A program made the position numbers and the translations under genes. From Rugalucina vietnamica (taxonomy: Eukaryota; Mollusca; Bivalvia; Lucinida; Lucinidae): a stretch of DNA of 64,000 nucleotides. A model generated the notes under the pieces. That model was not told the origin of the DNA. It made no database searches and worked only from the letters and a program-made list of their open reading frames with translations. Below, piece after piece: positions 24,928-35,343 of this stretch (positions within the stretch are counted from its first letter, which is position 1; the number at the start of each line of letters is the position of its first letter). The stretch spans positions 60,941,043-61,005,042 of the forward strand of contig OZ024875.1 in assembly GCA_964017185.1 (NCBI GenBank). The letters are read 5' to 3'.

Positions 24928-25334
24928 CTCTCTCTCTCAAAATTTTGCCCTTTAAGGGGCCCCAGCAACCAATCAAAATAAAGGATTAGGACAAAACTTG
25001 CAAGAAATGTCAAACACTACTCAATAAACATTTCTGCAAAAACAAAATTCAAGTGTCTGCAATTTAGCGGAAAAATAGCCGAGTTCCATTTTCCTATTAT
25101 AAGTCTATGGAAACTTTAAGTTGCCATAGCAACCAGAGTTCTTATCCGCCTGGAATAAAAAACACAAATTATGTAGAGGCCACTGTCAGGAACATGTATA
25201 CAAAGTATAGGCTTCATCCCCTTGACAGTTTCTGAGAAGAAGATTTTTTAATGTTTTTCGAAATTTTACCCTAAATGGGGCCCCTGCAACCAATCAAAAT
25301 GAAGGATTAGGACAAAAGTCACATGAAACGTAGA

Positions 25335-25501
25335 TATCTTGGAATGGAATTGAAACACAAGGAAAATGTACACTGTATCACTTTGATTTGTATTGCGGAA
25401 GGACTTAATACTAGGCAACGTTAGTAAAACAGGATACGACGTTAGACGTTAAGAACATTGCATTACGTTAACGTCAACTTTGGCGCTAAAGATCTCCAAC
25501 A
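25335..25501 (-). repeat. 3' LTR of the BEL element
   Basis: 167 bp, identical by eye to the copy at 27846-28012. Ends in CCAACA (TGTTGG on the element strand). Confidence 0.9.
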
Positions 25502-25639
25502 TACTCCGGGCCGCGAAATGATTAGATTAACTTGAAGAAATGATTGAAATTGTGATTAATAAGTTTGTAAATTAAGACACTTGAACTGTATGAATTAAAA
25601 TAGTTAAATTAAAATCGTATGCTATAACGTCTCTGACTT

Positions 25640-27817
25640 TCATGGTAGTTTGGCCAAATAGCGACCGTCTTCGAATGAGATGCAGGTTTCTTGGTAATTC
25701 TTAAGATGGTCCGAGGCGGCGGTGTTGTTGTCATCGGTTATGCCTAAGGATTCAAGCTTCCAAAACCGCTCTATGTCGTGTACGGCCGGTGGAGACACCG
25801 TGAGATTCATCATGTGGTTAACTGTCGTGTCATCTGATGATCTAACAGGAAGTGGACCAGATAAGAGGTATCCAAGTTTTGATTTCACTGCTGTCGGTCC
25901 GTTTCCACGTACAACCTTGTCTTGTACAAAACTCCAGTAAAAGTCGGCACCAATGAGAACTGATATGTTGAAAACTTCATCTTCTGTTACAGGGTGTGCC
26001 AGCTTCAGTCCACGGAGATACGGCAGGTTTGCGGCTTCACGTTGATAGATCTTGAGGGGAACCGCTATAGAAGGGACGACTAAAACATTGATAGGAATGG
26101 ACTGTCCGTGGTCGGCGAAAACATGAACTGTTGTTGTTTCAAACGACTGTGTGTTCCTCGCGTCGCTGCCGAATGTCGCCAAATTGATCAAGTCGTTCCC
26201 ATTACGAGGTAGTTCCAACTCGTCTGCTAGTTGTTGGGTGATAAATGAACGTTGTGCACCTTCGTCGAACAGAATATTGGCCGTTGTCGTCAAGCTTCGA
26301 GATGTTACCTCTGCCACGGCTGTCTTAAGCAGAACGTTGGTTTGGTTTTGAATTGTAGAATGCAAAGCTGCGGCGGCGTTAGGTTGCGGAACTGATCTCG
26401 GTACCGTAGTTTCTTGGTCAGAAATCCCCGAGGAAGAAGTTTCCACACCTGACTGGTCACAGATACTGGTATGATGTTTTCTCTTACACTGTCGACATCT
26501 GTTGTTCGAACGACAGGCCGAAACCAAATGCTGCCCCAAGCAATTGAAACATAGCTTTTTGCGTTTAACGACTGCAACCCGATCTTGGCGCGAAACGACT
26601 TTACTACAGTTGGCTGATGAATGATGGTCGCCACAAAACACGCACAAAATGGGTCTGGCTCCCGGCGGTGCATCATACGGCTTTCTCTGTGTTGCTGGTA
26701 CTCTGCGCTTTGCTCCACCGGTGAAGAAAGATGCTGTAGCGGTCGGTACGTCGGAAATCTGAGACACATTTCCTGCCTCTAGGACGGTCAGTTCTTTATG
26801 AAGTGCCTGTCGTAACTCAGCCAATATCCACTTGTCACTGCCATTTTCTCGCGCTAAGTGTTTCCGAATCTCTGCTGGAAGTTTAGCTAGCACAATTGGT
26901 ACAAGTAGGGAACCATACTTCTCTTGAGTCTCTCCCAAAGATTCTAAACTCCGAATACTGGACTCTAGCTGGTCGTAGAAAGAACGTAAACTTGGATAGT
27001 TGTTGCTGGGCGCAGGAAGGTTCACCATGGCATGCATGTGGGCTTGTACGATTTTATGTTGCTGTCCGAATCTTTCCCGTAGAAGAGAAATGGCACTGGA
27101 ATAATTTGAATTTGTCATAGCGAATCCACTGATAGTTCTGGCTGCTTCTCCCTCTACCTGGGCTTGTAGGTAGTTGAATTTCTGGATTTCTGACAGTCCA
27201 TGGTTTAAGTGCACGGATGACTCAAAGGAATCCCAAAACGGTTGCCATTCAAGTAAATTCCCAGAAAATGAAGGTAGCGTGAGCTTGGGCAGTCTCTGGA
27301 ATTGAGAACTGGTTGAGAAGTTGCTCTCGGTCTGCTGCAGGCCTTGTGACTGCGATCCGTGAGACTCTGTGGGTAAAACTCTTGGAATCTCTATGAGAGG
27401 CGGCGACGGAACGTCGTGGGTCTGTCGTGGGCCGGACTCCTGCACGGAATGCTGCGTGGTATTTATGCCGGATGGTGTTGGATTGCTGAAAACATTGCTA
27501 GCAACAGATGATCGCATAGTATTTAGCATAGAACGTTTAGAGTTTACAAGTTTCTGAATTTGATGAATTTTACTCTCTAAATCAAACATGTACTCATCTG
27601 TATCAGCGATCTCTGTCTCTATCTCGTCGTCCGGTAGGTCTTCTAGAATCTTGTCATTCAACTCCGTGAGTGTGGACACTTTCTTCTCCAACGCTGCGGC
27701 CATCCTCGCTATCTCGTCGAACGATTCTTCGTCTCCCTTGATCTCCTCGAATTTATTCAGCAATCTGGAAACAGCACTCCTATGTCCGTTGCGAACGTGT
27801 TTCACTTTTGAACTCAT
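25640..27817 (-). CDS. BEL/Pao gag-protease polyprotein, truncated before RT
   Basis: 725 residues if started at MSSKVKHVRNGHRSAVSRLL (27815-27817). An ATG further upstream lies inside the LTR and is less likely. In order: an N-terminal coiled-coil-like region, a DUF1759-type gag domain (FSGNLLEWQPFWDSFESSVH), cysteine/histidine knuckles (CVFCGDHHSSANC, CFNCLGQHLVSAC, CRQCKRKHHTSIC), and a DUF1758-type retropepsin with ILFDEGAQRSFI, where the usual catalytic pattern DxG/DSG reads DEG, then LIGADFYW and KLGYLLSGPL. The frame stops at RYLAKLP, exactly where the RT-linker normally begins, so about two thirds of the usual Pol is missing. It is intact otherwise. Confidence 0.9.
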   Translation of the reverse strand: MSSKVKHVRNGHRSAVSRLLNKFEEIKGDEESFDEIARMAAALEKKVSTLTELNDKILEDLPDDEIETEIADTDEYMFDLESKIHQIQKLVNSKRSMLNTMRSSVASNVFSNPTPSGINTTQHSVQESGPRQTHDVPSPPLIEIPRVLPTESHGSQSQGLQQTESNFSTSSQFQRLPKLTLPSFSGNLLEWQPFWDSFESSVHLNHGLSEIQKFNYLQAQVEGEAARTISGFAMTNSNYSSAISLLRERFGQQHKIVQAHMHAMVNLPAPSNNYPSLRSFYDQLESSIRSLESLGETQEKYGSLLVPIVLAKLPAEIRKHLARENGSDKWILAELRQALHKELTVLEAGNVSQISDVPTATASFFTGGAKRRVPATQRKPYDAPPGARPILCVFCGDHHSSANCSKVVSRQDRVAVVKRKKLCFNCLGQHLVSACRSNNRCRQCKRKHHTSICDQSGVETSSSGISDQETTVPRSVPQPNAAAALHSTIQNQTNVLLKTAVAEVTSRSLTTTANILFDEGAQRSFITQQLADELELPRNGNDLINLATFGSDARNTQSFETTTVHVFADHGQSIPINVLVVPSIAVPLKIYQREAANLPYLRGLKLAHPVTEDEVFNISVLIGADFYWSFVQDKVVRGNGPTAVKSKLGYLLSGPLPVRSSDDTTVNHMMNLTVSPPAVHDIERFWKLESLGITDDNNTAASDHLKNYQETCISFEDGRYLAKLP

Positions 27818-27845
27818 TTTCCTATCCTGGTCACGGCACCAATAA

Positions 27846-28012
27846 TATCTTGGAATGGAATTGAAACACAAGGAAAATGTACACTGTATCACTTTGATTT
27901 GTATTGCGGAAGGACTTAATACTAGGCAACGTTAGTAAAACAGGATACGACGTTAGACGTTAAGAACATTGCATTACGTTAACGTCAACTTTGGCGCTAA
28001 AGATCTCCAACA
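27846..28012 (-). repeat. 5' LTR of the BEL element
   Basis: 167 bp, abutting the duplicated GTAGA at 28013. The gag start codon is 29 bp inward from this LTR. Confidence 0.9.
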
Positions 28013-28172
28013 GTAGATGACTACTCAATAAACATTTCTGCAAAAACAAAATTCAAATATCTCAAACAAGACAGCAAAAATAGGCAATTTTCACTTTTCC
28101 CCATTATAAGTCTATGAGTTGCCATAGCAACCAGAGTTCTTATCCGATCGAAATAAAAACACAACTATTCGT

Positions 28173-28203
<31 letters not shown>

Positions 28204-28929
28204 TGTAGATGCTATATGTGAAATATGAAAAGATTCGGCCTGGCAGCTTCAGAGGAGAAGTCGTTTGAAAATGTTGACGACGACGAACGACGACGCACGG
28301 ACGCCGGCTCGACTACTATACTATAAGCTCACCTTGTGAGCGCTAAAAACAAAAACACCTGACATATTGCAAGCAGAAGTTGAGAATTTGGCATGTCTCA
28401 CACGTGTTAGCTAGTTAGCTAAATTCTGAGGGTACACAGCCAATGTCAGGTTGCTTCTGTAGATGTGCTTTTTCTATTCCTTGGGTACTACCGTTTTTCA
28501 TCCTACATAATAATCTTAAGCCTTAGCCGTATAACCATGTACCATGGGAAAACCAACAAACATTCCAGTCATTAAACGTGGGTTAAAGGTCGACAGGTAT
28601 AAATCCTTTTTGTACTTTACATATGCACTGTGACGATTTTACATCAAATTTCAAAACAAATATATTCAATAAGTGGTAAATTGCTGAATGGTGGTGGGTT
28701 GTTCAAATGACTGAACAGAGTTATGTTAAATTATTCTTCGGCGTTAATAATATGTAGGTAATGAACAATAAAACCATGCAGCAAGACATTATACTCTTTA
28801 TACCTACAAAGAAGGGGCATTTGCATAGGCTGAATAACTTAAGATGTTTCAAATCTTCAGCAAAAGTATGCACATTTCCTTAAGTATGGATAGATTGAAT
28901 AACGTGCTTAGAAAAAGGACTCACATCAG

Positions 28930-29714
28930 GTAAGAGTATTTTTATTTTAACAAATGAGCCACCTCGTGGAAAAACCAACAATATGGTTTCCGACCAGGTC
29001 TGACACAAACCGAGCTACAGTCACAGAAGATGGCTGGAGACGGGAAATTTTGGATTTAGAAAGTAGAGGAATAGTACTATCCATGTAGCGAAAACAAAGG
29101 TGCTGATCAGCTTCGCAGTTACTGCGAAGCTGATCTGCGCCTTTGTTTTCGCCTATGCAGATTGTTGGTTTTCCCATGGGGCGGCTCAAATTGTTCATAC
29201 ATTCATCGTTTTAACATGTTTATATTTTCATTTATTTAATAAGTCGACCATAGCGTTTTATGATGCCTAAACGGAGTCATGAAAGGTGAAAGGACATTGC
29301 ACTTAACAAGTGATCAAGCAGAAAAAAAGTCGAAATATGGCAAGATAATAAGGTATACAAAAGCGGAACTAGCACGATGGACATGTGCTTACAATGGCAA
29401 CGATGGTTTGGTCATATTTGCATCTATATTTTACGCTCAGTGCATGTGATGATCACAATGTCCCATAGTCTTATGGAATTTAATTTATTTTTGAATATGT
29501 AATTTGTGACATAAATTTTATGTAACACTGGCCGTTGATGTCTGCATATCTGCATTTTAATTAGTTTTATCATTAAGTTTAAAATGAAATGATGATGGTA
29601 GACTACTGTTAGCTACATATACAGCTGCACAGACGAAACAATATGTCAATAATTGCTTCATACAATATGGTTTACTCTATTTTGGATTATTTATCTGAAT
29701 GTTTTGCCTTGCAG
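28930..29714 (+). other. First intron of condensation-domain gene 1 (predicted)
   Basis: Donor ATCAG|gtaaga and acceptor ttgccttgcag, both conserved at the same places in the paralog (43077-43686). The exon upstream, ending at 28929, is probably a noncoding leader; its start cannot be fixed. Confidence 0.5.
28955..29188. repeat. Foldback repeat F, copy 16 (with empty site in the paralog)
   Basis: Lies in the first intron of the condensation-domain gene at 29755. The homologous intron of the paralog (after 43076) runs from the donor to the shared ACATGTTTATATTTT stretch without it, so the paralog shows the uninserted state. Confidence 0.88.
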
Positions 29715-29729
29715 ATTTTTAACAATCAG

Positions 29730-29942
29730 ATGACTAGAAAACCTTTGCACGCCAATGTCAGCAGTTCCACGGACGCTCATTCGACAAATTGGCTCCTTTG
29801 CACATCGGCACAATTTTGTTCTCCAGCAGACGATATTAACGGACCATGTGAAACGCATGTGTGTCTCAAAGCCATGGTCGACAACGCAGTGGGCACACAC
29901 AAAACTATTGAACAATTCAGAGAAAGTCCCGTCCTTCAATGA
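29730..29942 (+). promoter_or_regulatory. Overlapping upstream ORF of gene 1
   Basis: 70 codons starting MTRKPL, 25 bases before the main ATG and in the +1 frame, overlapping it by ~190 nt. The paralog keeps an ORF at the same place ending in the same FRESP..Q. It could reduce main-ORF initiation. Its maintenance may only reflect shared ancestry. Confidence 0.4.
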
Positions 29943-31509
29943 TACCGAAAAAACTTCCCCAGCACGTTGTATTTCTGGGACAACATCATTGACGTCAACA
30001 CAAGCAGCTATTGAAAATTTCAAAAGTGTTTCCACAGAATCAGCGCATGAATCTCGCAAATCAAGTCCATTGCTTAGACGACCATTCGGTGGACTTGAGA
30101 TCATGTACCACCAGGCTATAGCGAATGGTACTGACATTGAATGGGTTTTAGCAAAAGTTGGAACAGTTTTCCCTGTCGATGCGGCAATGTTCGAAAAAGC
30201 ACTATTTTTTCTTGCGGATAGACATCCAATGTTGCGCATGTCAGTTCAGTGCGATGCAAACGATATTTCTTTCCAGGAAACTGACCATTTGAAAATAGAT
30301 TTTACAGCACCAAAATGCGACGATTGGCTTCAACATGTGTCGGAAGAAGTGTCCATTCCATTTGATATTTCGACTGGGCCATTGTGGAGATGCAGGCTTT
30401 TGAAAGTAGGGCGTATTGACCAGCAGAACCAGAAGGAAGTTGCGTCAGATGAGTTCATGTATGAGTCAACTGTACTGTTTGTATCGCATCATTCGGCAAA
30501 AGATGGACGATATCTTTCAAGCATAGTCGGTCAGTTTGTAAATATTCTTAACGACATCGATCTCGACAAACTGAGCACAAACACTCTTCAAGCTTTACCA
30601 CTGTTTCCACCAGTGGAAGATTTGTTGGTATGCCCACCTTTCACCAGGACATCTGAGAAATCTGCTGCATCATCATCACCATCTTCGTCAATAAGCGCCA
30701 ACTTTTCAGATCCTCCAACCCAAGCTATTGATGATTACAATATAAAGTTCCGTCGAGAAATCCAAGATGTCTGGTCAGACCAACCATGTAACCGCTACCT
30801 AATTCATGAGTTCACAAGAAAGGAGACCGCCAAGCTGCTACGATCGTGCAAAGATATGGGATTGTCTTCCACAGGAGTATTAGTTGCCGCCAGTCTGCAA
30901 GCGTTTGCTGATTTAGTTTATTCACCGTCATCTCAAAGGAGAATATGCATTCCGTTTGAATTCGTGCTTGATCTCAGACGATTTTGCCCAAAAGACATCT
31001 TAGAAAGTGCAAAACCTTGCCTACCTGGCGTGGCCTCCACCACCATACCAATGTTTGCAGATTTAGAGCTGTCTCGAGGACCAAAGTCAAACGACGAAAT
31101 ATGGGAAATGTCAAAATCATTCGGACATGCTATTAACAATGAGATTAATTCACAAGAAGCCTTCAAGCAGGCACTGAATATTATCAACGACAGCAAAAAT
31201 CTGAATAAACTTGAACATACAAAAGGGAAGTCGCCATATGTACTGTGTATATCCAATATGGGATGTCTGGATGGCTTGAATGCAAGTATTGTAACAAAAA
31301 GGGTTATGATCAGAGAAATCCATGGACATTCTTCAATCCTAGTTGATGATTGTCCCATATTCTACATGTGTTACTATTCATTAAATGGGAAATTGTACGT
31401 TAACATAAGTTTCTGTGAAAATTATACATCTGTGAAAACAACAGAGAAGTATATGGACTACATTAAAGAATACATTCTGACTCCATCGACAAAGAAACCG
31501 AATCCATGA
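29755..31509 (+). CDS. Condensation-domain / HHxxxDG acyltransferase-like protein, copy A
   Basis: 584 residues in one exon. The in-frame TGA at 29731-29733 closes the frame upstream, so ATG 29755 is the first possible start. Residues 1-42 are R-rich and without acidic residues until D30, which would suit a mitochondrial presequence (inference). From about residue 112, LEIMYHQAIANGTDIEW and LADRHPMLRMS match the start of the condensation / alcohol-acetyltransferase fold. The active-site motif is HHSAKDG (H245, H246, D250, G251), intact. The C-terminal half carries PFEFVLDLRRFCPKD and PYVLCISNMGCLDGL. Members of this superfamily move acyl groups from CoA or carrier-protein thioesters to alcohols or amines; the substrate here is unknown. 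A paralog lies at 43721 on the same strand. Confidence 0.85.
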   Translation: MSAVPRTLIRQIGSFAHRHNFVLQQTILTDHVKRMCVSKPWSTTQWAHTKLLNNSEKVPSFNDTEKTSPARCISGTTSLTSTQAAIENFKSVSTESAHESRKSSPLLRRPFGGLEIMYHQAIANGTDIEWVLAKVGTVFPVDAAMFEKALFFLADRHPMLRMSVQCDANDISFQETDHLKIDFTAPKCDDWLQHVSEEVSIPFDISTGPLWRCRLLKVGRIDQQNQKEVASDEFMYESTVLFVSHHSAKDGRYLSSIVGQFVNILNDIDLDKLSTNTLQALPLFPPVEDLLVCPPFTRTSEKSAASSSPSSSISANFSDPPTQAIDDYNIKFRREIQDVWSDQPCNRYLIHEFTRKETAKLLRSCKDMGLSSTGVLVAASLQAFADLVYSPSSQRRICIPFEFVLDLRRFCPKDILESAKPCLPGVASTTIPMFADLELSRGPKSNDEIWEMSKSFGHAINNEINSQEAFKQALNIINDSKNLNKLEHTKGKSPYVLCISNMGCLDGLNASIVTKRVMIREIHGHSSILVDDCPIFYMCYYSLNGKLYVNISFCENYTSVKTTEKYMDYIKEYILTPSTKKPNP

Positions 31510-31616
31510 AGAGATTTATGTCAGTAAATACTCAAGATAGACAATATCATTTTTGCAAACCACTCATTTATTATTGGGATCATGAAAAATAGGTAGGTGG
31601 TTGTTGCTGAGGACAA

Positions 31617-32258
31617 AATGGTACACGAAGGCAATGATCAGGAAATGGAGCAATCAGAAAGAAATTCCCACCCCAAAAACCGAGGTGGAAAAAAACTAAA
31701 TTGACAATAAGGTATTGATAAACTATGGAAACATATCGTAAGCCGAGTGAGCAGCTATTTTCCAAAAGGCAGCTACTCAGTTACCCGAACTTAACTAAAT
31801 ATATGAAAACGTACATAAGGTTCAACCAGCACAAAAACCGACGCAAAACATAAAACAACAATTAGAACCACAACAGAAGTATCGCCTTGGCACGATCAGT
31901 AATATAAAATTACTGGGGGGGGGGAGGGGCTTAAACCGGTTTTACAGGGCCCTAACCTCATCCTCATCTTCTGCAATGGTTCACCACATCTAGTTAGTTA
32001 TTCGGTCCTCGTGTTGAATCTCTAACTCGTCAATGAATCATCATGATTTTAGGGATAAACAATTGAATCATGATAACGATCATGATGAATCAAAAACGAG
32101 GACTCACAGATTCAGTAAGCTGCCCGACGATGGAGAACCCTGGGCGCCAAATAACTTACTGAAAACACTAGTTGAACCCCGTTGGGCCAAGCTACAGACA
32201 AGCCCCGGCCCAACCATCTAAAATGAATAGAATTAAGTCGGGGCCATCATAGGGACGA
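31617..32258 (-). mobile_element. Naiad 3' fragment (reverse)
   Basis: Matches, in reverse, the Naiad 3' end from the CCCTATGATGGCCCC stretch to the ..GATCTTTGCCTACTTGTACC tail, with small indels and a G run at 31915-31924. It follows directly after condensation gene A. Confidence 0.75.
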
Positions 32259-32291
32259 CAAAACGACCATCTGAACAATCTAAAGATATAA

Positions 32292-32533
32292 AAGTAGGCA
32301 ATGATCAGAAAATATCGTGATCAGAAAGCCGAGGTGGGAAAAAAACTAAATTGACAATAAGGTACTTATACACAGGGAACATATTGTTAGCCGAGTGAGC
32401 AGCTATTTCCCAATAGGCAGTCATTTAGTAATCCGTACTTAACTAAATTATAACATCAAAACATAAAACATTCAGTAGAACATCAACAGAATTATCGCAT
32501 TGGAACGATCAGTAATATAAAATTACTGGCGGA
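32292..32533 (-). mobile_element. Naiad 3' tail fragment (reverse)
   Basis: Second reverse tail piece, from the GTAGGCAATGATCAG end to ATAAAATTACTGGCGG. Confidence 0.7.
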
Positions 32534-32772
32534 AGATTTACGATCCACCTGGATGACCTTGAGATCAAGGTCATGGACTTAGAAATTTTGTGTTAAAGTT
32601 TTTGGTTAAAATTTTTATACTCTATAATTCTTGAATATATAGATGGCTCACAAAATGGTTATATTGCTATATTGCTATGGTAAATAACCCCATTATAACA
32701 CGGTGCACTTATAACAGGGTCTGTTTCCATGGACCCTAAAGATCGCGTTATAATGAGGTTGACCTGTACTTT
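32534..32772. repeat. Fragments of a Helentron-like unit and a Tigger MITE
   Basis: 32534-32650 matches a unit of the element at 12308 (CACCTGGATGACCTTGAG). 32675-32772 matches the right half of the MITE at 1262, ending GCGTTATAATGAGGTTG. Confidence 0.6.
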
Positions 32773-32944
32773 GTTAGAAGTGCTACAGTACTGAAACATT
32801 TATTTTTCTAGACAAATCTATTAGTTAGGCCCCAAGCACAGTGAAAACACAGACTGGGTATATAGCTGCATGTTTTTCACTACACACACACACACACAAA
32901 AAAGATGAGTACTTGGTCTTGAACGTAGCACACTAATGTTTGGC

Positions 32945-33755
32945 TGTAATTATCTGATTTTTTTACAGAAGATAAATTGTGAGTACTCTTTAGAGTGTTC
33001 TCTAAGATACAAAACAAAACAAAACAAAAAAGATTTAACATTTGTACCCCTGTTTTTGTCCGCATGTAAAATTAGGCTGCAAGTGGACAAAATATAAAAG
33101 CTTGATCCTTTGGAAGCAGTGAAAACGTTCAAAGGGATGTAGTATGGGCATATTGCGCAATTTCGGGCACTGCACCCTCAGTGACCCTTTATAAACCAGC
33201 GACGATAGCCAGATAATATACTGCAATTTCAAACATACACAAAGTACTTGTCAAATCAAAGACGCTTGCCTAAACTGGGTCAAATAATTAAAACATTGTT
33301 TAGAAGATGGCTCTAAACGTACAATTTTTATAACTCTGAATATTCTAACTGATCTCAAAGGAACGAAAGAAATAATATAACAGCAAAGGACCGAAAGAAA
33401 TAATATAATCTGCACTATAGATGTTTTTAGGGCCGCCATACGACAAAACGCCAGCTGCAGTAATAGCAAATAAAATATATTAGCTTGATCCTTTGGACAC
33501 CAGTTCCTGATCGTTGCCTTTACTATTTTCCTTTTAGTGTCAAAGAGATGCTGGCATAATGCCAAAAACGCCGGATCGATTACATGTTTTAAAATACTTA
33601 GTTTTTTCAATGCATGATATATTTTTTATTCATCATCAATACATGCATATTGTTAAAGTTTATTGCCTCTTGGGAATAAAGATACCTGAAATAAAACCAA
33701 TGCTTTGGCTGTTAATTCACTTTCCATGAAATGGAGATGTCTGCATTTATCGTAG
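32945..33755. repeat. Duplicated block related to 19565-21690
   Basis: Contains TAGGCTGCAAGTGGACA, GATCCTTTGGAAGCAGT (about 33107) and the 33590-33755 stretch, each with a counterpart at 19565-21690. Two copies of GAAAGAAATAATATAA lie at 33366-33415. No gene recognised. Confidence 0.5.
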
Positions 33756-33779
33756 AAACTATTAACTGATTTTCAAAAT

Positions 33780-34340
33780 TGTTGGGTTAACGGCGCTTTT
33801 ACGTGATGGCCTTTCGAAACCAGAATTTTATGGTGTTTTTGGTTAAGAAACAAACTTACAGAAAGGAATGAATTTTCAGTTTAGAAAAATTATTATACGT
33901 TACAATTAACTTAAATGTTATGCGTTATTATGCATGCTTAGTTTTTATCCCAATCATGGTTGATAACTATGCTGCCTTATTCAATTGCACAACGGTGGGT
34001 CGGGCGTCAAACTCTATGATAGCCCCGACTTAAGGCTATTCATTTTAATTGGTTGGGGCTGTCCAGAACGTCTTGTCTGTTGCTTGGCCCACCGAGGTTT
34101 AACTGGTGGTTTTCTTTTTTTGCTCCAGATTTTCAGTGATGTTGCTAGGCGCCAAGGGGCAGCTTATTGTATCCGTGAGTACGCGTTGTTGATTCATTGA
34201 GGAGTTAGAGATTCACGAGGACCGAAAAACTATCTAAATGTTGTCATTGCGTCATCAGATCATGTGCTATGCAGTGAGCTAAGGGGCGATAATGAACTGT
34301 TGTGAACCACTGCAGAAGCTGATGGTAGGGTTAGAGGCAC
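33780..34340 (+). mobile_element. Naiad 3' fragment (forward, decayed)
   Basis: Starts in the C-terminal coding part (TTGTTGGGTTAACGGCGC), passes the stop region (CTATGATAGCCCCGACTTAA) and the 3' UTR. Many substitutions and a broken frame. It keeps the main SECIS-like helix with a paired change (see findings). Confidence 0.75.
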
Positions 34341-34889
34341 CTGTAAAGCCAGTTGTTGTATATTACTCATTACTACTTTTACGTTTGTAAACTTGGTCAC
34401 GCCACTAAATACCGAAATTTATAGTTTTTAGCAGCACATTATGCAGACCCACCACAGATTTATTCATGACAGGCTATTGTGGTATATATGAGCACTTTAT
34501 ATTTAATGCTCAGCTGAGCATGAAAAGGGGCGTGGGGCTTGTGGTTGCTAAAGCTGTTGATTTTGTACATAATATCAAATGACCGAAGTTCATGATAGCC
34601 TTGCTTAGATCGCATTTGGGTCTAGCTAAATGTTTTATTCACTTTTATTTATGTTCTTTTCAAAACTATTTACCTCATGTGAGACGGGCCAATCAGTAGG
34701 TGGAGCGACAACGGAAGTATGCCTTGGAATACCAGTAAGCAACACTTGGCAAGTCTCACAAGTGCAAGCTAAATTCTGAATGTAGGTATATCGGGTTGTT
34801 TTTCTTTGGTTACTACCGTTTTCGTCCCGCAAAATAATCTTAAAATTGTCCTATCACCATGCACCATGGTAAACCAATCCTTCTTTGAG
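34341..34889. other. Intergenic, partly repeat
   Basis: 34640-34870 is a copy of the dispersed repeat seen at 20905 and 28356 (GAGACGGGCCAATCAGTAGG, GGCAAGTCTCACAAGTG). The rest is unassigned. Confidence 0.45.
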
Positions 34890-35343
34890 GGCGTCTTTGA
34901 CTTTATTTATTTCAATTATACGATATTTAAAGAGGGTGCACAATTAGCCAATGGCTAGTCTACCTTATGGCCCTCTATTTATACATACAAACAATACAGT
35001 GAAATAAAACATATATACACAATATTTACAAAGAGTTGAGCATGTTTCGTGGTTAAGAATATGGAAAATGGAACTGAAACATATTCAATATGCTTCCTAA
35101 CTTTGAAGTTAAAATAAATAAAAGAAAAATAGTTAAAACACATATTCTAGGCGTTAAAAATTCCGTATTTAAATATTAACAATGTGAAATGTGTTTAAAA
35201 GCCAGATTGCTTCAGATATCTTAACTAAAATACCTCTAAGGGCACATAAAAGCAACATCACAGACGTTATTTAAAACCAAGGAACAAATCTATATGTCAA
35301 ACAGTAAAAACAGTTTGCTTTGTAGCATATTACTAATAAGATC

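Larger units (their letters stand above)
25335..28012 (-). mobile_element. Short BEL/Pao LTR retrotransposon, gag-protease only
   Basis: Two 167-bp LTRs (25335-25501 and 27846-28012) are identical as read. The element is flanked by a 5-bp target duplication GTAGA (25330-25334, 28013-28017). On the - strand the LTR begins TGTTGG. A TGGTGCCGTGACC primer-binding-like stretch follows the 5' LTR after a few bases. A single ORF with gag and protease fills the interior; reverse transcriptase, RNase H and integrase are absent. Identical LTRs imply recent insertion. Movement would need proteins from another element (inference). Confidence 0.9.
23831..28346 (-). mobile_element. Helentron-like tandem-array element, split by a BEL element
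   Basis: Reverse orientation. The 3' side starts near 23831 with the TAGCCCAAGGGCAACGATCG and CTCACCTGAG motifs; the 5' side ends with CTCACCTTGTGAGCGCTAAA at 28346. It contains one 455-type unit (CCATCTTGGTCATGTGACC near 24450) and three units marked by CATAGCAACCAGAGTTCTTA (about 24750, 25120, 28120). The BEL insertion at 25335-28012 interrupts the third class of unit. Long T/TC (24880-24938) and C (28172-28203) runs lie inside. Confidence 0.62.
28550..31510 (+). repeat. Segmental duplication, copy A
   Basis: From ACGTGGGTT (about 28566) through the first intron to the end of the gene at 31509, the sequence matches 42655-45490 in order and orientation, including GTCGACCAT near 29246 and the exon donor. 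The copies differ by the foldback insertion at 28955 and by scattered substitutions. Confidence 0.8.

Noticed and set aside
29691-30239. 182-codon antisense ORF, and similar ones at 30933-31358 and 44890-45333
   Set aside because: Shadows of the condensation-domain genes; the sense strand has the catalytic motif and homology.
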